Shown here one piece after another: positions 22,115 to 34,130 of a stretch of 64,000 nucleotides of DNA (the first letter of the stretch is position 1; every line of letters starts with the position of its first letter). The stretch comes from Cerrena zonata (Eukaryota; Basidiomycota; Agaricomycetes; Polyporales; Cerrenaceae). Under the pieces are notes generated by a model. The model saw nothing but the letters and a program-made list of their open reading frames with translations. It was not told the origin of the DNA and did not search any database. Location of the stretch: positions 682,001-746,000 of the forward strand of contig JASBNA010000012.1 in the NCBI GenBank assembly GCA_038087015.1, read 5' to 3'. The position numbers and the translations under genes are program-made.

Positions 22115-24930
22115 ATGGTGTCTCTAACAGCCGTTTCTCTCACTGCATCGTCCTCTCGGTCTAGCTTGCTCTCAACTCCGTCGCAGAACTTCTATGATTC
22201 GTTACCCTCTCCAGTCGGTCTACTATTTCAAGTAGCTCTAGCTCGTCGTCTAGTCTGTCGTTGAATGCTCAAGATGAAGGTGTGCATATATCCATTGCAT
22301 CCCCATGTTCTATCTCAACAATGAATTGGTAGAAAATGTTACGATCACTGCCAATCGGCTGAATGCCGGAAGGTTAAAGGGGAAGCAGAAGAGTACAGAG
22401 TACGTCGCGACTACGCACATCTTCCCACTTGAGTTGACTGGCTATGCAGGGATCTACATCTCCTGGCGGTGTCCACCCATATCACAGAACTGTCTTACTC
22501 TATCTCGGATATCCAAACGCGTATTTTCGGTAAGCCAATATGGTTATGTTATAGTGCTCTAGCAGGCTATATCCTCTCATTGTATAGAAATTCAGGAACT
22601 AAGACATAAATCGCAATCTGGTGATTCATCTGATGTCTCTGGAGTTATCGATCAGTCTCTTGCCACCCTCGACGAACGCTTGGAGTCAGTTACCCAGGGG
22701 ATTAAAACTGTCAACGGACGGCTGGAACCCCTGCTAAACTCCGTAAAGACACCGACCCCTTTAGTGGCGGATGATGCGGGCGAGGATGCTCTGATACTTC
22801 GGAAGCATGGGACGATGCTCGCTGAATGGGAAGCCGTACAGAAAGAGAGCCAAGTTCTGAGGGAAGAACTGAAGGAGGACAAGTGGTTGACAGTCTTTCG
22901 AACGGTCACCGAGCAAGCCGACGGGATGATGACGAGTCTTGAGAAGGCAGTGAATAGATGTCAAGTATGTGTGGGAATGACACGAAATATTACATTTACT
23001 GAAGGTCTTCACTACAGGACTTTATCTATCGAATACACAAATTCGGTCCAGACGATTTGTTATCTCCACCTACTCCATCTGGCTCGACCCGCTCAGAGAA
23101 GTCACCTCTCACCTATGAAGTCTTCAGTACCCTGATAGATTCGTTTGAGGCGAAGAAGAAGTAGGTCATTTGATAAGGTGGATCTTCCATTATCTAACGA
23201 ATGATTAGACACTACATGCCCGCCACCACCAAGGTTCTTTCGATTATCGACAAAGGTGTTCAGGACCGAGTAACGAAAAATGGAGAGTGTTTACGAAGGC
23301 ACGCAGAATCTACTCAACGATGGAAGAATCTCAAAGAACGTATTTCTCGGACGGACGCTGAAATGGAGAAAGTACGCAAGATACTTCTGACGTCAGAGGG
23401 CACACCTAGTGAAGCAGGGTCAAGTGTTTCAGGGAGTAATAATCGATCCCACAACGGATTCCTCGCTACGCCCCCAAGTGAACACCAGAAGATGAGCACG
23501 ATCTCAAGAAGTATGTCGCCATTCCGTAAACTGGCGAGAAAGATTACGAAGGGGACGAAGAGTCCCATTTCGACCCCAACTCCACTCAAGAAGGTATCTT
23601 CGAAAACGCCGTCTACAGAACCGACGTTGCGGCATCGAGGGTCCCTATTCAATTTATTGGGCGGGGCACCTCCGACACCCGTCACCCCCGACCGTCCTTC
23701 ACACAAGTATAGTCATAGCCTCACACCAGACTCCTCTCCGTCCCTGAAGAAAATAGAATCTCTCTCACTAGCGGCCGGTACGAGCAGGAAACCAGCATGG
23801 AATAGCTCAACAAGAGTTGAAGACGAGAAGGGTAACACCATCAGGCCCAGTGCTTCGAGACGACAATCCGTGACAGCACTCAATCGTCGACCGGAAGATA
23901 TTCCCCCCGTCCCTCCAGTCGGTACGCCATACAGGAGAAGTATTTCAAGAAGCTCTATGGCTTCATCCAGGCCATGGTCTCCTATCACTTCATCTGTATC
24001 TACCGCTCAATCATCAAATGCCCACACTCCTTTCCGCCCCCCTTCTCGTGCCCAGACACCTGGGACTCCGCTATCCCCTCGAATGAGACCGAAGACACCT
24101 AGTAATATCCCTGCACCCGCCAGGAATGGTCACTGGAGATCTCTCTCTACCTCACCTTCTGACTTCCAATTAGACGACGATGACAGGGATATTGAAACCT
24201 CGATCATGCAACGTGCCTTTTCCCCTACGACGCGTGCCATGACACCCAGTGGACATCCTCCACGCCCACCTAGCCGATCGATGATTCCACTTCCCAGTTT
24301 CCATGTTTCAAGCGCTTCAAGACCAGGAAGTGCCATGTCCAATTACAGACCAGAGAGCTCCATGTCGTTCAGATCACCTTCAAGACTGAAAGACAGAGAA
24401 TCGTTAGGTGATGGTATGAGAATGACGCCTCGCCCAACGTTGACTCAGACGCGTCTTCCCCCATCAAGTTTCAAGGATTCCTCACCTCGCACTCCTATAT
24501 CCCGACCCTCCTCACGTGCAGGTGCTGCTACGCCTTCGCAATATGCCGAAGGTAAACCTCTCCATCTTTACATTTCTTCCAATTCCAAAGACCCTCTGGA
24601 TACCGAAGTTGCGAGGGTAGTTAACAACATTCCCCACGCCTTGCTGATTGAGCGTGTCGACCCGCCGTTGAGGGTGATTCCGAAGGAAGGAGAGGAGGTC
24701 CGAGCGCAGTACGCTGTTGCCAATTCTCTAGCGAGAAAGGTGATCACTTGCAAGTTGACTACGTTGTCGAGATCAGGATCAAAGGGTGTTACGACGAAGA
24801 AGGTCATGTGTCGTGTTGGTGGTGGTACGTACTGGTAACTTCGGAGGGTCCCACCATAACTAAGCAACATTTCATTTTAGGTTGGCAAGATTTACATTTG
24901 TATATCCTGAACAGGCAAGCCGGTATCTAA
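22115..24930 (+). CDS. KAR9-like microtubule-binding protein with C-terminal GAR-type domain
   Basis: Seven or eight exons give roughly 830 residues. The N-terminal half is helical (LAVSTHITELSYSISDIQTR, then MLAEWEAVQKESQVLREEL and TTKVLSIIDKGVQDRVTK), as in fungal KAR9 proteins. The middle is a long Ser/Pro/Arg-rich disordered region with many SxIP-like and basic patches suited to EB1 binding. The last 110 residues form a Gas2-related (GAR) domain ending VMCRVGGGWQDLHLYILN. KAR9 links microtubule plus ends to the actin/myosin system to position the spindle and nuclei. The first exon is uncertain: from the ATG at 22115 the frame closes, while the family-like Ser-rich frame is one base off at about 22215. 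Either a base is missing or the true 5' end differs. Confidence 0.75.
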
Positions 24931-25664
24931 ACCCTATGCGTTTGGTCTTCTCAAATAAGGGAGAACTCGGTTCTTCCCTTGTATATATGTCCAACTTCCC
25001 TTTCCTCATCTTCTACAGTACTATGTTCAGAATACCCTAGCTTTCGACAAAGTGCAATAGTTTTCGGTCCGTATTATTTCTTATCCCTCACGCTTGTACG
25101 ACCTCGTGACGAATTTATTATGGACCTGCATACTTACGCCAATTTACTCTACCTCTCACAACCTTCATATCTCCCATATCCCCCCCTCTCTTAGCACACT
25201 GGCACCATACCACTGCCATAGTACCTTACACTTTCCCCCATGCATTCTACATTCATCGTTCCGTTTATCCTCCTTCAGACATATCCTTCTCGTTTCCTAC
25301 CTTGCGATATCACACTCGCATCCCTAGGTTATTGCCAGTAGTATGTGTGTTAATCCTGCTTACGATGAACTTGTTTCTTTGACTAGACAGTTGCATTTGT
25401 TTGAATATCCATAATGCGGAAGCTTCGTTGGAATTACTATATATGGCAGACAGCCTGGAGCGTAGCTTGAGTAGTGACTATATGCTAAGGTTGAGATCGA
25501 CTGTCATCCCACCTTCACCAGCATATGGTCAGTCACGGAGACTACTTAAGTACTCTTGATAATAGTCCCCCTTGTTCCCTCAAATTTATCAAACCTTGGC
25601 CGGTGCCCATACTTACCTCACGACTCCTCTCTGTAACCCTTGCATCGCTTCCAATACCGTACCA
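24931..25664. other. intergenic, nothing recognised
   Basis: 3' flank of the KAR9-like gene with pyrimidine-rich stretches, then the promoter of BTB gene F. Confidence 0.5.
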
Positions 25665-26656
25665 ATGGAAGAAAGAGAAGCCCCCACCGTAGCTGGAGCA
25701 CCTTTTGATGATCCTGAAGCAGACATAATTCTCCGTTCTGGCGGTGATTCCACAGTCGATTTTCGTACTTTCAAACGCTACCTCATGACTGCATCCCCCG
25801 TTTTTAAGGGCATGATTTCTCTCCCTACACACCCACCGAACAACTCTCCTCCCGAAATCACTGTAGTGCAAATGCAAGAGGGAGAACGTGATCTTGTATC
25901 CCTCCTTCTATTTTGCCATCCAGGAACTCTACCGGACCTACCCACAACTTTGAACGAATTATACCGTCTAGGACGTATTGCAGACAAGTACATGCTGGAA
26001 TCCGCGATTACATTGCTCAAAACACTTTCACGACCCATTTTGACGAAGGAACCGGTGGGAGGCTATCTTCTAGCCCGGAAGCTTCAGTGGAAGGAGGAAG
26101 CAGAATTCGCCGCACGCCTCTCCCTCGCCTGGTCCATTGATCGAATCATATCTTGGAATAACCATCCTATTCTATATGAGGTGCCGGTAACCTCCTTCCA
26201 GGACCTCCTTTCGTACCATCGAGCCTGCTCAAACATGATTTCCTTCTTCATGACGGCCGAAATATGGAAACAGCGGTGGCACGGGCTAGACATGGAACCT
26301 GAGTCCGTTATCGACTTCTCTGCTCTGGTTGAATACGATGACACCGATTTCTGCTGTTCTTTAGAGACAATATATCGCGACGATGAACCCTTGTACACCA
26401 AAAAGTGGTGGGAGACTTTTACCTCTGAACTGAGCAAGGGCCTGGCTGTTACTCCCTCTTTCGAAGAGGTAGCGACTCCTCTTCGTTTTCGGGCTGCTCT
26501 GGCAGAGGCGGGGGAATGTGACAATTGTAGATTGTTAGCTTTGGAGCAACTTCATAGGTTCCTGCACTATGCTAAAAAGTTAACAATGGAGCGAGTGGAA
26601 CAGGTGAGTTATGACATAGGTCGGTTTATTGTCGCACACTCATATAGGGTAACTAG
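25665..26656 (+). CDS. BTB/POZ protein paralogue F
   Basis: The start at 25665 gives MEEREAPTVAGAP, in line with the other paralogues. The main exon (to 26603) codes for a BTB domain (ADIILRSG, VDFRTFKRYLMTASPVFKGMISL), then ADKYMLESAITLLK and the double Cys (TDFCCSLE) with CDNCRL, where the Gly-Pro of the relatives is lost. The end is uncertain: splicing 26604-26647 leaves only Gly-Asn before TAG, so the usual micro-exon VPVP tail is missing or misplaced. About 315 residues. It sits 9 kb from the other copies and is the most diverged, so it is probably an older duplicate. Confidence 0.75.
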
Positions 26657-27099
26657 ATTAAAATCCCAACATGATGGAAAGTAAACAGATTTAATTGCAG
26701 TGAACCTTTTGACCATTTCAACTGAACGTTGTACACCTCTTCCCCGGTACCTCGCCACTCATGAAACCAGACCTTTTCCCCCATTTCACATGTTCCTTTT
26801 TTCGCAGATTATATACATATTTACCAGTACTTTACATCCTTCTACAATGCGCGTTTGTCCCGATCCTACCCTTCTCATCGCTTGTTACAGAACCCTACGG
26901 AGATTCAATAATGGATCATTGGGGATACTGTGTCCGGCCTCAGGTTTTGGAGAGCAGTCAATTACACCAATCGCATTTTTCCCGCAAGAGTTACAAAAAG
27001 CAAGATCAGAATCGTACTAGCTTGTCCCAGAGAGACAACGTAATAATGAGAGGAATCAGTAAAATACAGCAACACAACAAAATCAAGTACAAAAGGGGG
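26657..27099. other. intergenic between convergent genes
   Basis: 3' flanks of BTB gene F and CLR2; nothing recognised. Confidence 0.5.
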
Positions 27100-29790
27100 T
27101 TACGATCCCGCCATGGACGCACTCTCCTCAAACAACTCATCTACCTCCATCTCGCCTTCGCCATCAGGGTCATCCTGCGTCAGCAACAACTGCTTTTCCA
27201 ACTCCATCCTCGTTTTTTGCATTTCGCCCCATCTATCAGAGAAATGTCGCTTAGAGTCAGCGATGGAGTCAAATAGCATCGATCCTCGAGTTGGCCTCCA
27301 CTCCGAAGGGTCCATCGATTGGAAAGCACCTGGCATGATGCCTTCCAAAGCCCACAAATGCCTGTTCTCGAATAGAGGAACTTCGGGGTTGTTGAATGAT
27401 TTCTCTAGGATGTTATCTAGAAGAGGATGCTCGAAAAGTCCAGGGATAGTATCGTCCACTGATGAGAGACACAGAGAGAACGACTTCATGTCCATCTGGA
27501 ACGATAGGGTCGGAATTTGTATCCTCTCGGCGCAGGGCGGAAGTGCGGTGATCCCAGCCAAAATAGGACGAGAGATTTGAGCTCGGTCCTTTGGACTCAG
27601 TCGGGCTGGGTTGAGAAACATCAATATCCATAGGTTTGAGACAGAGCGTTAGCAGCGGTCGCGGAGGTAGGGACAGCAGGATCGGGGTTCGGAAGTGGTT
27701 GAGGCCTCAAAGGGGACGGGCCTTGCATGAACGACGGACCAGTCTGACCATCAGGTGCAACCGAAGGTTGAGATCCCTGCTACGAGGTCCTTGTGCAGTT
27801 CAAGAATCCCAATCCGACGTCGTGAGCCCTTTCCTTTCCTTTACCCTTAGCATCCCGTACGGGTTCGGTATGTGACGGTTCCTCCCAACCTTCGTCAGGC
27901 CAATTCGTACAACATCCCGTTCGCTCTACACTCTTTCAAAATCGACCCGTCCTCAGTCTGAGTGTCAACAACAAAAATACCGTCTAGTTTCATGAACAGC
28001 CCTCTGTTACCAGCAGAGAAATGTTCTGGGTCAGGAGGATCGGGATATTCGGGCGTAGGTCCATGCGCTTCTAGGAAACTCGCGGATGCCTTTGAGGGAG
28101 GATAGACTTGGGGAGCACCGTTAGGTGCGAACTGGCTACGAGCCATCTTCAAGCCGAACCAACTCGTCCTGCCAGATACGCTCGGCACCCCACCACAACC
28201 CCTGGTATCGTGTTTGGGTGACAGTACGAGGTATGCTGCTCATGCCCATTACACTCGCTCCGAGCAGGTCAGAGCGCACAGAACGCAGTTCATCAGGAGA
28301 AAGACCGCTATCACCCGTGAATCGTGGTGGAGGGACGGGGGTGGTCTTGTTTTGCGCGTTACTGGCCATGGTAGCGGAAATCATATCGTGCAGGGACTGA
28401 GGTTGTTGAGAGGTAGAGGTTTGTTGTACAATCGTAGGGGGGATAGTGAATTTGTAGTCCCATTCGTCCGTAGGAGTCCAATACTGCGCGATGTGAGAAG
28501 CAATTTGAATCCCAAGAGTGTACGAAAAGACTGCCTTGCGGTATCTCGAGGGATCATTGACAAGGGCTTCGTTAGTAGGATCAAATTCATACAAGCGTCC
28601 TAGTTGATCTTGACCCATTTCTTCTACTGGAAATTCAGTGACTAGATGGTGTAGTTCGTCACGAACACCTTGTAGGACTTCTTCTGGAGGCGCGTAGGCC
28701 AGATATGGTAGCGCTTCTTTGTCTGTGATGGAAATACGTTGGTTAGAACCTAGAAGTTTGGTTTTGTAAACCGTCCACTGTTGGACTGCTAGCTCTTGTG
28801 TTTCCCCATTCGTCAAGGAGGGATCTATCACAGAGGAACTGGTTTTGAGCGACGTCTCTTCGATAATTCCTGGCCATAGCTTGATAGTGGCTTTCGGGAG
28901 ACCAGAGGTGGATGGGATTGGGTGTTGGATGGAACACCAGACGAGCTCTTCCGAGCGGAAGAAGCGCGGCGCGAAAACATCACTTTTCCGTACGCTTTGT
29001 TGAACGTCATTAGCCCTCTCCGGAACCACAAATTGTTTCGGGCCTGGTAATCTCTTCGGAGTCCTAAGCATTCGGCGAACTGCTGTATAGGGTTTCTTTT
29101 TCACGGGTGTGGTATTGCGAGGGGAGGGCTTTTGGGCATTACGATCTCGCTTGCCGGAGCGAATGGCACTGGGTGCAGGGGAGCTTTTCCCGCCAGTATG
29201 AGTCGATAATCCCAAGGATTGTGAGATGACTTTCTGTGGCATCTTAGTACAATATTTGCAGGCACAATTGCTGCGAGTTAGGGTGGGGTCGGTGAGTAGC
29301 CAAGTTGCATGTGGCACAAACTCGTTCGCAGAGCGAAACTTGCCAATGTGGATGGAGCCTATAAGGTCAAGTTAATGCTTTGGCACCATATATCATGTGT
29401 TATCACGCACCATACAGATACATGTCATGCCTAGGATTACTTTGCTTGCCCTTATTATGGTCGTACATAGCATACCCCTTTGGCCATGTCTTTAAGACGT
29501 ACGTAGGACCATCTGAACAAAGACATTTCGCGAATGAATCATTTCGGGACGAGAATAAAAATACCTGGTTTTCCCAATGCCTTCGCTAATGCAGCTCCGA
29601 CTACTATCCTCCAATGGACGGCTGGGTCTTCATCTATGGTAACAGGTCGCATGTAATTGACTTGACCATCGCCATCAACAACCTTGGTAGTGTTCCTAGG
29701 CCATTGGGCTTTATCACCATCTGTTGTTGTAAATTCTAGCCAGGTTGGGTTTTCTGGCAGAGTATGTTTCCCCAGTCGTCGGACGGACAT
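27100..29790 (-). CDS. CLR2: heterochromatin-silencing protein CLR2, frame broken several times
   Basis: The N-terminus MSVRRLGKHTLPENP with TWPKGYAMYDHNKGK and SANEFVPHATWLLTDP, and the CACKYC cysteine pair, identify the transcription-silencing protein Clr2. In fission yeast it is a subunit of the SHREC deacetylase-remodeller complex at heterochromatin. Further conserved pieces are LVWCSIQHPIP, RYQGLWWGAERIWQDELVRL, RGLFMKLDGIFVV and LWALEGIMPGAFQSMDP. The first 600 codons splice cleanly. From about 28151 to 27443 the conserved sequence switches frame four times, each time by one extra base (about 28151, 27894, 27637 and 27443). A TAG at 27780-27782 also appears, though a short intron could remove it. 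Either the 3' half is decaying or the assembly has local insertion errors; the coding sequence between breaks is well preserved, which favours error. It shares a 113-bp promoter with TRAPPC12. Confidence 0.8.
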
Positions 29791-29903
29791 CGTGGGTGAA
29801 GAGAGGAATGTTCAAGCGACAGCGCTGCCGACGCTTCAAGCGAAGCGCCCCACCTCTCACTCATACCATCACTACCACTACCACTGACCTTCGTATCTTT
29901 AAT

Positions 29904-32091
29904 ATGTCTGGGGAATATCTTGGCTCTGAGTCGCAACATACTGATGTCCAGGACGAGGGCTCCATTGTTTCTAGTTCTATCGCAGAAACTGCGGACCTGG
30001 AAACTGCCACTGAATCTGAGGACTTTGCAGAGTCGTCGATGACTGAAGACCATGTAGACGAGGCCCCAGAATCAGATGTACCGAATCCCTTTCTTGTTGA
30101 TGATCCAGATGAGCCAGACTCAGAGTCTAGCGACGAAGATGACAATGCATCTCAGGCCCCGAACCCCAGTGAAGATGACATTATTCCTGCGGACGAAATA
30201 GCACTTGCCCAGTCTACAACCAATTTGACAACGCCTACATCTGCGCTGTTGCTTAACAAGCCAACTCCACCCACTCCGGAACCTTCCCCTCGTCCCTCTA
30301 AATTTCCCTCAGTAGTTGAAGAAGATTCTTCGTCTTCAGAAGACGACGACTCGCCTTTGGAAATGTATTTGCCCGGCCTCGTTCTTCCTACGATGTTCCA
30401 TCCTTTGCCTAATGTACGCATACCATCGTTGTTTCTCTATAGGTATACGACTGAAATCTTGCTTGTTTACATTCTTTGTTGTACATATTCCCTTTATGAA
30501 TACATGTCACATTTTACTCCTCGACTGCCTGATAGACGGATCCTCTTGCTACCCTATTGACGAAATATATTCCAGCTGAGAAACGACCTTACCGTGACCT
30601 TTCCGGAGACAATCCACAACGCCACGATTTTCATACTTTGGTGGTACGTTAATGCCCTTTACATTGTTACCTCCCTCATAAATCATCATAGATGAACAAT
30701 AACTGGCGGGCAATAGCAAAGACAGCTCGAGATCGTATTGTGTCTACCGATCCGAGTGAAGTCTCAATGATACTAAATGTGAGTGTCTTACCTACGTCCG
30801 AGACTCAGTTTTTGACACTATGGTCAGCTTTGGTATATTCGTCTGGCGGCACTTGCGAGACTCCGACTCTTCGGCCAGACCACCGCTGAATGCAACAACC
30901 TCTTTGCGGTGTTGGAATCTGCTTCCCTTTCACCTTCGGCATCGAAAACTCATCTACCAGGGTCTCGTTCAAATCCTAGTACTCCAGCAACACCCGGGCT
31001 ACGGCCAAATCCACACGCGCAAGATCACACTTTTAATCTATATGATTATATCCGAACCACTCTGCTTCCATTTGAACTATTAGTTCTTCGAGCGAAAACG
31101 AAGTATTGGGCCGGTGACCATATGGGTTATCTCGACGAACTGAGATCACTTTTCGGGTGGTGTAAAACTATGTCGAAAAGGGCATGTGTTGGAAACACAA
31201 AGAACTCTTCGGCAAAATCAAGAACGAAGGTAAAGCGAGATGAACAGGCTGTAGCTATGTGGAAGGAGCGCGGAGCAAGACTCATTCTCATCATGGCTTC
31301 TCAACTCATAGAAATGAAGGTAAGTAGCGAATTTACCAGGCGAATTGATATAATATAATATCTGGCATCCAGGATTACACTGCTGCCATTCATCTTTTAA
31401 ATCCGCTTGCATCTTCGAGTCAACCTGTTCCACAGCTCCAGGCAACCATTCTCCGAATGCATCTCCAATCTGGTGTACTACCACTTGCTACTGAACAATT
31501 GCAGGCCGTTCTCGCTGCAGACGCTTCCATGTCTTCGAAGGAGTTGAAAGTGACATCAGAAAGTCTGCTGAAGAGTGCCGAAGGCAAGTGGGATGAAGTC
31601 GAGCAGATATTGAAGGAGTACATCAACGCCGAGAAGGTTCAAGGCGTAGATGTAGAGAAGAGCTATTATGTGGTACGTCCTGTCCCAACTGTAAAAATAG
31701 ATTAAAGCTGTGCATTACTTAAATCATTTCAGGCAATTAACAACCTCTTCCGTTGCGTTGCTTGAGTCAAGGGAAACTCAAAGAGGTAGCTACACCTCAG
31801 CTCTTCGAAATTCTTGGTGACTGATCACGTCGTAGGCCATCCAAGTGCTGGAAGAAGCTCTTCACCAGTCGACACCAACCGTAGTGACCGCCGAACCTAT
31901 TTTGTTCAACCTTTGTGCGTGCGATTCTCATTTTTTGATATGACCTACACCTCATACCGAATGATTCAGCAACGTTATATGAACTACGTTCCAATACGGC
32001 GGCTGACAAAAAGCGCGGGCTGCTTGTAGAAGTTGGAAAGTTTGCCGGCGATGGTTTGAGAACATCATGCCTCAAGATGCCGGTCTCGTAA
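29904..32091 (+). CDS. TRAPPC12: TRAPP complex subunit 12 (TPR protein)
   Basis: Eight or so exons. The ATG at 29904 gives MSGEYLGSE; the first 170 residues are acidic and disordered. Then come the conserved block PLPNTDPLATLLTKYIPAEKRPYRDL, the helical WRAIAKTARDRIVSTDP and LWYIRLAALARLRLFGQTTAECNNLF, and TPR-like repeats up to KLKEAIQVLEEALQQS. TRAPPC12 is a subunit of TRAPP III, which tethers vesicles in ER-to-Golgi transport and autophagy and activates RAB1. In the penultimate exon (31741-31765) two extra single bases are needed to join INNL to VALL and then to SQGKLKEA, as in the family. As with CLR2 these may be assembly errors. It is divergent from CLR2. Confidence 0.8.
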
Positions 32092-32397
32092 AGCAAGTGT
32101 ATCTCATGTACCAAATTCCCCTTGTCGCATTTCTTCGTCATTTGTACACCCTTTGCACTCGCCAGAGTGTTCAGGCAAAACTCTACCATACAGTTATACA
32201 AGATAATGCTGGTCCTTAGAGGAACCGGCCGGTGGTTTGACGAGGTTCTTGTAAGCCGAACGCCCTCAAACGATCTGAAGGTATATCTACTATATTCGTC
32301 GTAATTTCATACTAATCTCAAATTGCTGACTAACAGCAGTGGTACTTCTTATCCAGAACTTCGCACTAACCTAACAGCAAACGTAGACCTTAGCTCG
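32092..32397. other. intergenic between convergent genes
   Basis: 3' flank of TRAPPC12 and the 3' end of the kinase-like gene. Nothing recognised. Confidence 0.4.
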
Positions 32398-33653
32398 TCA
32401 ATGATCTTCCTCACTGCTTAAGGCATCCGTTTCAATCAATTCAACGAATCCTTCCCAATCAGAGTACGCCGTTTCGTCAAAATCATCGGATATAGATCCA
32501 GGATCGGTCTCTTCATCTATCTCTTCGTCCATCTCTTCGTCCATCTCCTTGATAGTTTCCATGGGATCTGGACCATCAAGTTCGTCTTTAGGCCACTCTG
32601 GTTGACTTGCATCCATACCTAGGTTCGTCAGTTCAACTTTCCATGCCTTGCGAAAGCTGGAGAGTGCCCAATATGATTCCTCAAAAGCCGTCTCTCTGTC
32701 AACACCACACTGAAGCCGATGAGCCACCAAATGTGCGACTGTCTTTGCGAAACACGAGTCCACAGTAATACCTCCGACTGACAACTGACCTAGAATTATT
32801 CATTCAGTATTCGAAACGATATTGAGATGGAATGAAGGATTTACAAGGTACCCATAGACACAAGACAGTTGTGACCTCATGCAACTCGTCGCATTTGTAA
32901 TCACGTATGTCCTTTGCGATTTTGAACGGTACAATCGTCTTCGAGGTTCGTTGACATGCATGGTATGCGTGGGCGTGGTGAAAGTCAATGATCAAAGGAA
33001 TAGAACCCACACCCTCCTCTCCCTCGGAGCCTGTACCGCTTTGATTTCTCTTGACAACAACACAGCGACTATCAAAATTCATGTGCTCTACATTCGCATC
33101 ATGAATTTCATACATCGCTTTCAGGATCTTCCACCTATCAAGAATAAAGCATTAGGTGAGCTAATTATCAATAGGTATACAAACCAATGTACCTGAAAGC
33201 CTTGCTTAACTTTAGAAGACTCTTATCCTCGGGAAGGGGATCGCCCCGTTCCACGATAAAGCAGGTGACGGAAAAGTCGCGAAGGGAGGTCTCGAACCTG
33301 CCATAGTAGTACGGTACACACACTCCCCAAAGGTGGCTCAGGTTCCGGGCATATAAACGTGCTTCCTTCCTGATATTTGGAGAGCCCACGCCTATAGACA
33401 GTTTGCATACGACGTCGTGGACCTCACTCCCCTTTCTCAGGATTCCAGAGTAGACATAGATGATAACGCCTTCCCCTTTATCCGACTCAGACATTTCCTT
33501 AACATTGGTGAGTGTCCATACTCCCTCCCCAGGAGGACTTTTCATCTTCCCAGAGCGTTTCAACGTCAGATCACTGGCAGCAGACGACAACGAGTAAGGT
33601 AGAGGGGCATTGTCGAACTTGAGAAAAATCTCTTCAGTTTCCGAGTCTGACAT
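32398..33653 (-). CDS. degenerate protein-kinase-like protein, copy 1
   Basis: Three exons, starting MSDSETEEIF at 33653 (the longer frame begins at a TTG). The N-lobe motifs are present: VVCKLSIG with the presumed beta-3 Lys, and KEARLYARNL with the helix-C Glu. The hinge region VTCFIVERGDPLPE follows. In the catalytic loop the line IHDANVEHMNFDSRC stands where active members of this superfamily have HxDxxxxN, so the catalytic Asp and the Asn are replaced. The DFG position reads IDF. The C-terminal part is acidic (repeated MDEE). It probably binds but does not phosphorylate: a pseudokinase. It is head-to-head with a second such gene at 34131. Confidence 0.7.
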
Positions 33654-34130
33654 CGAAGTCAATGTGTAAGATGTACGGGTGTTTCTCGGTTTGTCTCCAT
33701 ATGTAAGTTACTTACGCTAAAACGTGGTCACCGCGACTTTTCCCTGGTAATTGAAACGTAATCCTGTTGGATTATGAGCTACATACCATGAGATCAGCCA
33801 TATCTTTAGTATAAATATAAGTGTAAGCCTCTTTAACACCAAAACATTGAAAACAGTCACTCATGGATTTGACCGGGATTTATTGCGGAGTGAATCATCG
33901 TGTACTTATTTTGACGAGCTTGAAGTTCCAAAATAGGTAAAATGATCAACGTTCTTGCATAATAAGAACAAATAAAGAATTCGAACATTTACAAGTTGAC
34001 TTGACTTGTTAGAGGGCCTAAATACTCACAGTCGACAGCCACATGTCTAAAATACGTAAACAAAAGACGCCCCCTGATGATATTGGATCGGTCTGTAGGT
34101 TGACTTGAGTCACCTCCCCCTTGGAAGAAA
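33654..34130. other. bidirectional promoter between the kinase-like genes
   Basis: A 477-base AT-rich region. No open frame or repeat was recognised. Confidence 0.5.

Noticed and set aside
24979..25327. Overlapping open frames rich in Ser, Leu and Pro
   Set aside because: They lie in pyrimidine-rich DNA just after the KAR9-like gene; overlapping open frames in low-complexity sequence are expected.
27443..31765. Programmed +1 ribosomal frameshifting
   Set aside because: The inferred shift sites share no slippery motif, lie in unrelated genes, and occur up to four times in one gene. Assembly insertions or gene decay explain them better.
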